Shown: one piece after another, positions 59,169 to 64,000 of the stretch | How the letters are laid out: every line of letters starts with the position of its first letter | Numbering within the stretch: position 1 is the stretch's first letter | Source: Plazaster borealis | Taxonomy: Eukaryota > Echinodermata > Asteroidea > Forcipulatida > Labidiasteridae | Direction: 5' to 3' | Assembly (NCBI GenBank): GCA_021014325.1 | Contig: CM037470.1 | Location: 6,303,147-6,367,146 of the forward strand | DNA: 64,000 nucleotides | The notes under the pieces: generated by a model | Database searches by the model: none | Seen by the model: only the letters and a program-made list of their open reading frames with translations | What the model was told of the DNA's origin: nothing | Made by a program: the position numbers and the translations under genes

Positions 59169-59599
59169 CTTGCTTTCTATCTCGTCAAATTCAAATAATG
59201 TCCAATTACAAGCTGAAGTTGAACACTTCAAGAGATGCGAACGTTCTTAGCGGTTTAAAAAAAACTCACAACTCAACTCTCTATGCTAACTGTCGACTCG
59301 ATATGATAATGGGCATCCTTGGGCGAATTTTCATAAATGAAAACACTGGTTTTGTTTACGAACCGTTACCTAAGAGACGATGCTGAATTCGTGCCTAACA
59401 GCTCACCTTCTCTGGTAGTTGTCTGTACACCTTGACAATAGAAGCGTGTTGCCGCTCGCTCCTTCTGAATTTTTACAGTAAATTGATATTACGCTTCAAA
59501 GAATTCCTCCACATAATGGTTGGCTCCTCTTGCAGTCTACATCTTTAATTTCATTAACAACGTGCCAATGTTGAGTTAGCGTTGGCCTTATGCTTCAGC
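59169..59599. other. Upstream region of the lectin gene
   Basis: Probable promoter side of the lectin. No clear TATA box at a usual distance could be fixed. No repeat is recognised. Confidence 0.4.
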
Positions 59600-60002
59600 T
59601 TAAAGGGTCTGTATACGTTTGGTAATGACTCTGAAAATAAATGGCAATAAAAAATTACTTGGTAAGAAGTACACCATGCTTTGGATAGTATAATGTATTT
59701 TGAGAAACTTTTCACTTCGAAGTAAGCCTACTGCGGTTATGGAAAAAGATATCACACTTTTTATCCCAAAAATTTGAATCTGAGAAGCGTTTCTGTGGGA
59801 AACGTTTCTCAGATTGTGTACTCCAATTTGCAGATTTGTCTTCATGCGTGGACATGACCTCTCCAGATTTTCGGTAATATCTCAAAAACGCTACCACCTT
59901 TTGAAATGCAATCTTCAGAGGTTAGTTTTATGGTATATTATCTACAACTATTATAGGATTGAAACAAGGGTTCCAATAACCTAACGTTTACAATCCCTTT
60001 AA
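59600..60002 (-). mobile_element. TTAA-ended MITE, family B, copy 3
   Basis: Ends TTAAAGGGTCTGTATACGTT and AACGTTTACAATCCCTTTAA with TTAA at both sides. The interior is the reverse of 50422-50815. A central palindrome, TGAGAAGCGTTTC-TGTGG-GAAACGTTTCTCA, lies at about 59781-59812. It lies about 430 bp upstream of the lectin start. Confidence 0.9.
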
Positions 60003-61877
60003 AACCGTACCACCAATGTTGAGATAGCGTTGGCATTTGGCTTCAGCTTAACACTGTAAATGAAATGTAATACTCTGAACAATAAAATGAATTTAATTGA
60101 GCTGAATTGAGGTTGAACCAATCAGGAAGCAACACATTTCTCAAATCTACTTTTTGTTTGTCTATGATTTTTCGCTGTAGCACTCCTTGAATATCATACA
60201 ATCTTGAGAGAGCGTTTTGGAGGGACTGACACCTTTTCTAAGCTACTCGATCGCTGCACCTCCTTCAAGTTTTATCGATCATCGATCAAATTATTTGCAC
60301 TGCCTCCGCACTGCAAAGATTCTGGGGTTTTCAGGTAAGACTAAGCATGAAATATTTATGAGCGTCGTTTAGGTCGTGGATTGTATGAACTTTTTTATCT
60401 CGTCGCCACCACTTTTGCCTTTTGCTAAAAATAATGAGTTCTTAGGTGTTGGTGTGCACTACACTAAACAGAGAGAAACTCGTGAGCGAAGTCTCATAAT
60501 AAAATGTAACCCGCAACTTGTTTTTGTAAATAAGAGGTCATTGCTTTTGAGATTGTTGAATTTTTTTTCCAATATTGGCCGCAATTGGGTTGTTGACTTT
60601 CAAGCTGGAGCATTTTAGGCACCAACCCCCTAAGATTGCCATATTTTGTTAAAATGTAAGGTTACTTTTCCAGGATGGAGACTGGCCAATTACTCGCTCA
60701 GGAGTGTTTTTATTACAGCCTAGCTCAAAAGCTAACGGCCACCCTACTACACTACAAATTGAGAAGAAAATTTAGTTTTAATTGTCAGAATATAATATGT
60801 TATATTTGTTTCATAGAGGCTGGGAGACTTTGAAATATTTTTTAGATTGTTATTTGTTTAGTATTTAACCTTTAGCATTGGCTGCTAAGGGAAGCTTGGT
60901 CCTTTACAACTTTAAAGGGCGCCCTCGTTTCTGGTCTTTTGTAATTCGGCTGAGATTGATACAGTTATTTCCTACAGAGGGCGCTATTTCACTTCACCGT
61001 TGTTGTCAATGCCTTCTTTTTAGTTGGGCGTCATAGAGTAAGCAATGGCGGGTATTAAACTGTCCCATTATTGTCTCTCCGTGAAATGTCAATGGGAAAC
61101 CATAGGCGTGCGTTAAAGGACTATAATTACATGCAATTATGAAGCAAAGCCGCCATGTTGCGTCGTGTCCCCTATTTGTTACTGACATTATTTCCATTGA
61201 CAGCGAGGAACGTACTCTTATTTGTTTGGTATCATTCTTGGGCCGGTTATATTAATTGGGAAGTGGTCTCAAATTTTTAAGAACTACTATACGGTGGGAG
61301 ACTTGTATACGTCGAATTGTTTACGTTGTTCTGAGCATGCGCACATTTCCGAAAACAGTGGGTTTACCTTGTAAGTCTGCTGCCACCTGCGTCCAAAATG
61401 TTACTGTTGAATAATCTAGATTGTTTCTGTTTTATGTGACTTGCATGTTCTAAAAGGTACACTCGGTATTTTGAACATGAATTTTAGGGCGGGTGCACCC
61501 CGCTCAAAGTTCATTTTTGTCAACTTGATTATAAATTTCACAGTAGGCCTACTGATCCGAATCTTCCATGGGGGAAAATCGTTCAGAAATAGTGACAAAT
61601 TCGAGAAAATAACATTTGGAGACCAACAAACTCAACGTTGTTTATTTCGATTGCCGCGATCGAAATTAGCCAGATAAGAATGTGCACCGAACCCCTGACA
61701 ATACATCAACTGTGTTTCGTTGGTTTCTTTGAAATGTGACCAATTATAAGAATTCAAAGGTTGATTGAAATGATTGTTTATTAAAAACTAAAGGACATAG
61801 ATTAATTTATTCGTCCAAACAAAAACACAGCACATTAATGTATTTGCTAAGTGATGTTTGAAGCTTTACATAGTGTG
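60003..61877. other. Intergenic stretch without supported gene
   Basis: No gene. GGGCGCCCTC and GAGGGCGCTA form a small inverted pair at 60919 and 60977. GCCGCCATGTTG (about 61150) matches a YY1-type site on the - strand and sits in a CpG-containing patch, but no first exon could be defined. Confidence 0.5.
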
Positions 61878-62170
61878 GAAAATAAGAAGTAACTAAAATA
61901 GTACTTTACGGGTACAACCATGTGTGAAATCTCTTGGGGGTGTTGGCTATGAAAAGAGCCGGTTTGGTTTCGACGTTTCGAACAGTATACTCTACTCGTC
62001 TTCAGGAGAAATGGAGGATGAGCTCCTGAAGACGAGCAGAGTATACTGTTCGAAACGTCGAGACCACACCGGCTCTTTTCATAGCCAACACTCCTTCCAA
62101 AAGAGATTTGACACAGTCATGGTTGTACCCGCAAGTTCAATATTTATAGTTACTTCATACTGTATTTTCC
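61878..62170. mobile_element. 300-bp palindrome of two inverted hammerhead-like repeats
   Basis: The left arm (GTACAACCATGTGTGAAATC, TGTTGGCTATGAAAAGAGCC, CGACGTTTCGAACAGTATAC) is mirrored by the right arm with few differences around a spacer of about 12 bp (62011-62022). Each arm ends at the centre in the hammerhead-like motif: - strand 62009 to 61968 and + strand 62021 to 62064. In the + copy, CTC (62023), CTGAAGA (62026), GAGCAG and CTGTTC (stem II), GAAACGTC (62052), GAGA (62060) are in order. A single-arm copy lies at 52500-52690. Confidence 0.85.
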
Positions 62171-62590
62171 CTTTTACGATAAGGCATAGGTCATGAAACA
62201 CCAGGCCAAAAAACCGAGACTGTAATAAAACAGAATGCAGAGCACTAATGCTTTTGTAGACATTTCCTGTCTTAAGCAGTGGGCGTTAAGATTGAAACTG
62301 AAACACATGAAGCCTGGTATGATGGCATTCTAAGACAGAAACAGACACGTTGTTTGTATTCCTTGAAAAACATAGCCAGTCCATCTCTCTTTAGACGTAA
62401 ATATAAAAAGCCATTAAATATTTATTTTCAAAATAACAATTTTGATCAGGGGTTAGAAGCTACTATAGGCCATGTACGCTTATATTAAGGTTAAACAGGG
62501 TACTTGTGCTGTATTATGTATTGACACTTATGTTTCTTGTTATGTGTTTGTGAGTATTAATTCAATAAATTATTTGTTGTAATCTGTATA

Positions 62591-62843
62591 CACTGCAAAA
62601 ACTGGGTGTGAACATTGACACAACGGGTGTTGTCATAGTGTAGATACACAGGAGAGAATTAAAATTAACATTATAGGGTGTTAAAATAACACCAATGGGT
62701 GTTAAAATAACACCAATGTATTTGTTTTGGCAGAAATTAGTGTTATTTGAACACCCTATGGTGTAAATGTTGTTTCTTTTATGGTATCTATATAATATGA
62801 CAACACCCATGGTGTCAATTTTAACACCCAAGTTTTTGTAGTG
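62591..62843. mobile_element. TA-flanked inverted-repeat MITE, about 45-bp ends
   Basis: Ends read inward CACTGCAAAAACTGGGTGTG and CACTACAAAAACTTGGGTGT, both continuing to ATTGACAC and GGGTGTTGTCAT. TA lies at both outer edges (62589-62590, 62844-62845). The interior repeats GGGTGTTAAAATAACACC twice in tandem. TA duplication would fit a Tc1/mariner-like mover, but no transposase is present. Confidence 0.88.
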
Positions 62844-62845
62844 TA

Positions 62846-64000
62846 TTGTAACCGGGGGCCTCTATTGGACAAGCCTTACTTTCATGGGACCCTCTTCCAC
62901 ATCCACTATTATGGTTAAGTATTGTCTATTTATGGTTAAATATTATCAAATATAACCGGTTTTTGTTCTTTAAATCTTCATTTATGATGTGGAAAGTAAA
63001 GTGAATTAAAAAACAATAACCATTCAATTCCCTTTTTACAAACAAGACAAATACCAACAAGAATAAAAGTGCAAAGACTTGGTGTACACTCATTCTAGAG
63101 CGTCCTTACAACTTGTTAGCCTGTTTATGGCCATTCAATTCCGTTTTTCCATAAAAACAAAAAACTACCAACAAGAATAAAAGTGCAAAGACTTGGTGTA
63201 AATCCATTCTATGGCGTCCTTACAACTTGTTAGCCTGTTTATGGCAAGTCCAAACCCGAACCCAGGTGCTTATCAGTGTAGTCCACCTTGCCCGGTAAGA
63301 GAAAAGACCAAAGATGTTCTTATCGGCTAGGTGCAGACAGCCAGCGGAAATGTATCGTTTCTCTCCCCGCACCGATCCTCCTCTTCCTCGCCCCTAGTAG
63401 GCCTACTACTAGTAGCCTCAGGGCCGGTGATCACTATCGCCTAGTATCGTTTGTAAACACTGAATTTGTCCCGGCGAATGTCACTCAGAGATCCACACTA
63501 ATGCTAACAAGTCCTGATGACCAACGCAAGGTGTTTCTTTCGTTAATTCACTCCAGGAATCAGCAAGTTTGTTTTAGAGACGCGCCGTAAACTCATGTAT
63601 TTGATAATCATAGACAAGTCCAGACAAAAGGTTGATTACATTGTGGTTCCATACGTAACACGCCGTGCTTGTTTTAGTTACACAATCATCCCATATATTA
63701 ATAACGTATAAATAATGTGTGGTATTCTCCTCACAGATGCCTAACATTGGAAAACAAAATCAATGATTTAGTCATTGCTTTTTAGGAAGTTAAACTACGT
63801 GACTGCGCAAAATTATTGGTGCGCTCTATCGAAGCAATGCGCATTTATAACACGTAGTTCATATTATCGGCGAACTTATGGGCAATTCAAACTTGCGCAT
63901 TATCCCGAGAGAGCGTTGACACATTATATCAACTTGAATTAATTTGTTTGTATAAAATTGAATTAATGATTGGTCAGAGGAAATGAGATGATTAATGTCC
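62846..64000. other. Right end of the window, no supported gene
   Basis: Apart from the duplication at 63019-63246 nothing is recognised. An open frame of 100 codons at 63288-63590 has no recognisable domain and no codon pattern that would support it. Confidence 0.5.
63019..63246 (+). repeat. Tandem duplication, two units of about 114 bp
   Basis: Units at about 63019-63131 and 63132-63246 share CCATTCAATTCC.TTTTT, CCAACAAGAATAAAAGTGCA, AAGACTTGGTGTA and CCTTACAACTTGTTAGCCTG TTTATGGC. Only a few differences, so the duplication is fairly recent. Confidence 0.92.

Noticed and set aside
63288..63590. 100-codon open frame near the right end
   Set aside because: No recognisable domain, no splice or promoter support, and composition like the flanks.
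1..64000. CRISPR array, bacterial operon or prophage features
   Set aside because: The direct repeats have no unique spacers of constant length, and intron-containing genes and SINEs show nuclear animal DNA.

Overview
The window reads as nuclear DNA of an echinoderm, most likely a sea star. It is AT-rich, has very long introns and intergenic spaces, and is packed with short dispersed repeats. Two genes can be supported: the 3' half of an Ets-family transcription factor of the ERG/FLI1 subfamily on the + strand, and a small secreted C-type lectin on the - strand. The organism call is inference. It rests on the echinoderm-like wording of the last ERG exon and on the repeat families, which I associate with asteroid genomes but cannot check here.

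Positions 1 to about 30,300 hold ERG. Three exons join in the same splice phase: 66 nt (13906-13971), 48 nt (17663-17710, the short exon conserved in vertebrate ERG and FLI1) and a terminal exon (28155-28678) with the whole ETS DNA-binding domain and the C-terminal tail. A weaker upstream exon candidate ends at 218. The Pointed domain and N terminus are not visible and presumably lie before the window. The introns carry SINEs, MITE-like elements, minisatellites and microsatellites, including a GGAA run, which is the core sequence that ETS proteins bind.

From about 30.3 kb to 58.3 kb no host gene is supported. This stretch is repeats: a hairpin element (31.2-31.4 kb), a 2.5-kb array of a 28-bp satellite with higher-order structure (34.3-36.9 kb), a decayed non-LTR reverse-transcriptase C terminus (41.8-42.0 kb), a deleted PIF/Harbinger transposon with a frameshifted transposase remnant (42.5-43.2 kb), several related MITE families with TTAA at their ends, two kinds of tRNA-derived SINE, and two copies of a repeat sharing the GAAACGTC motif. 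One small element sits inside a tRNA-like SINE with a CCGG target duplication. Another is bounded by perfect 8-bp duplications.

At 58.66-59.17 kb a single-exon secreted C-type lectin domain protein is encoded on the - strand. From 59.2 kb to the end there are further repeats, including a 300-bp palindrome built from two inverted copies of a hammerhead-ribozyme-like motif and a TA-flanked inverted-repeat element.

The most unusual signal is the set of dispersed elements carrying a hammerhead-like layout: stem I, CTGANGA, stem II, GAAACGTC. Next are the hairpin satellite with higher-order repeats and the Harbinger remnant with palindromic subterminal repeats.
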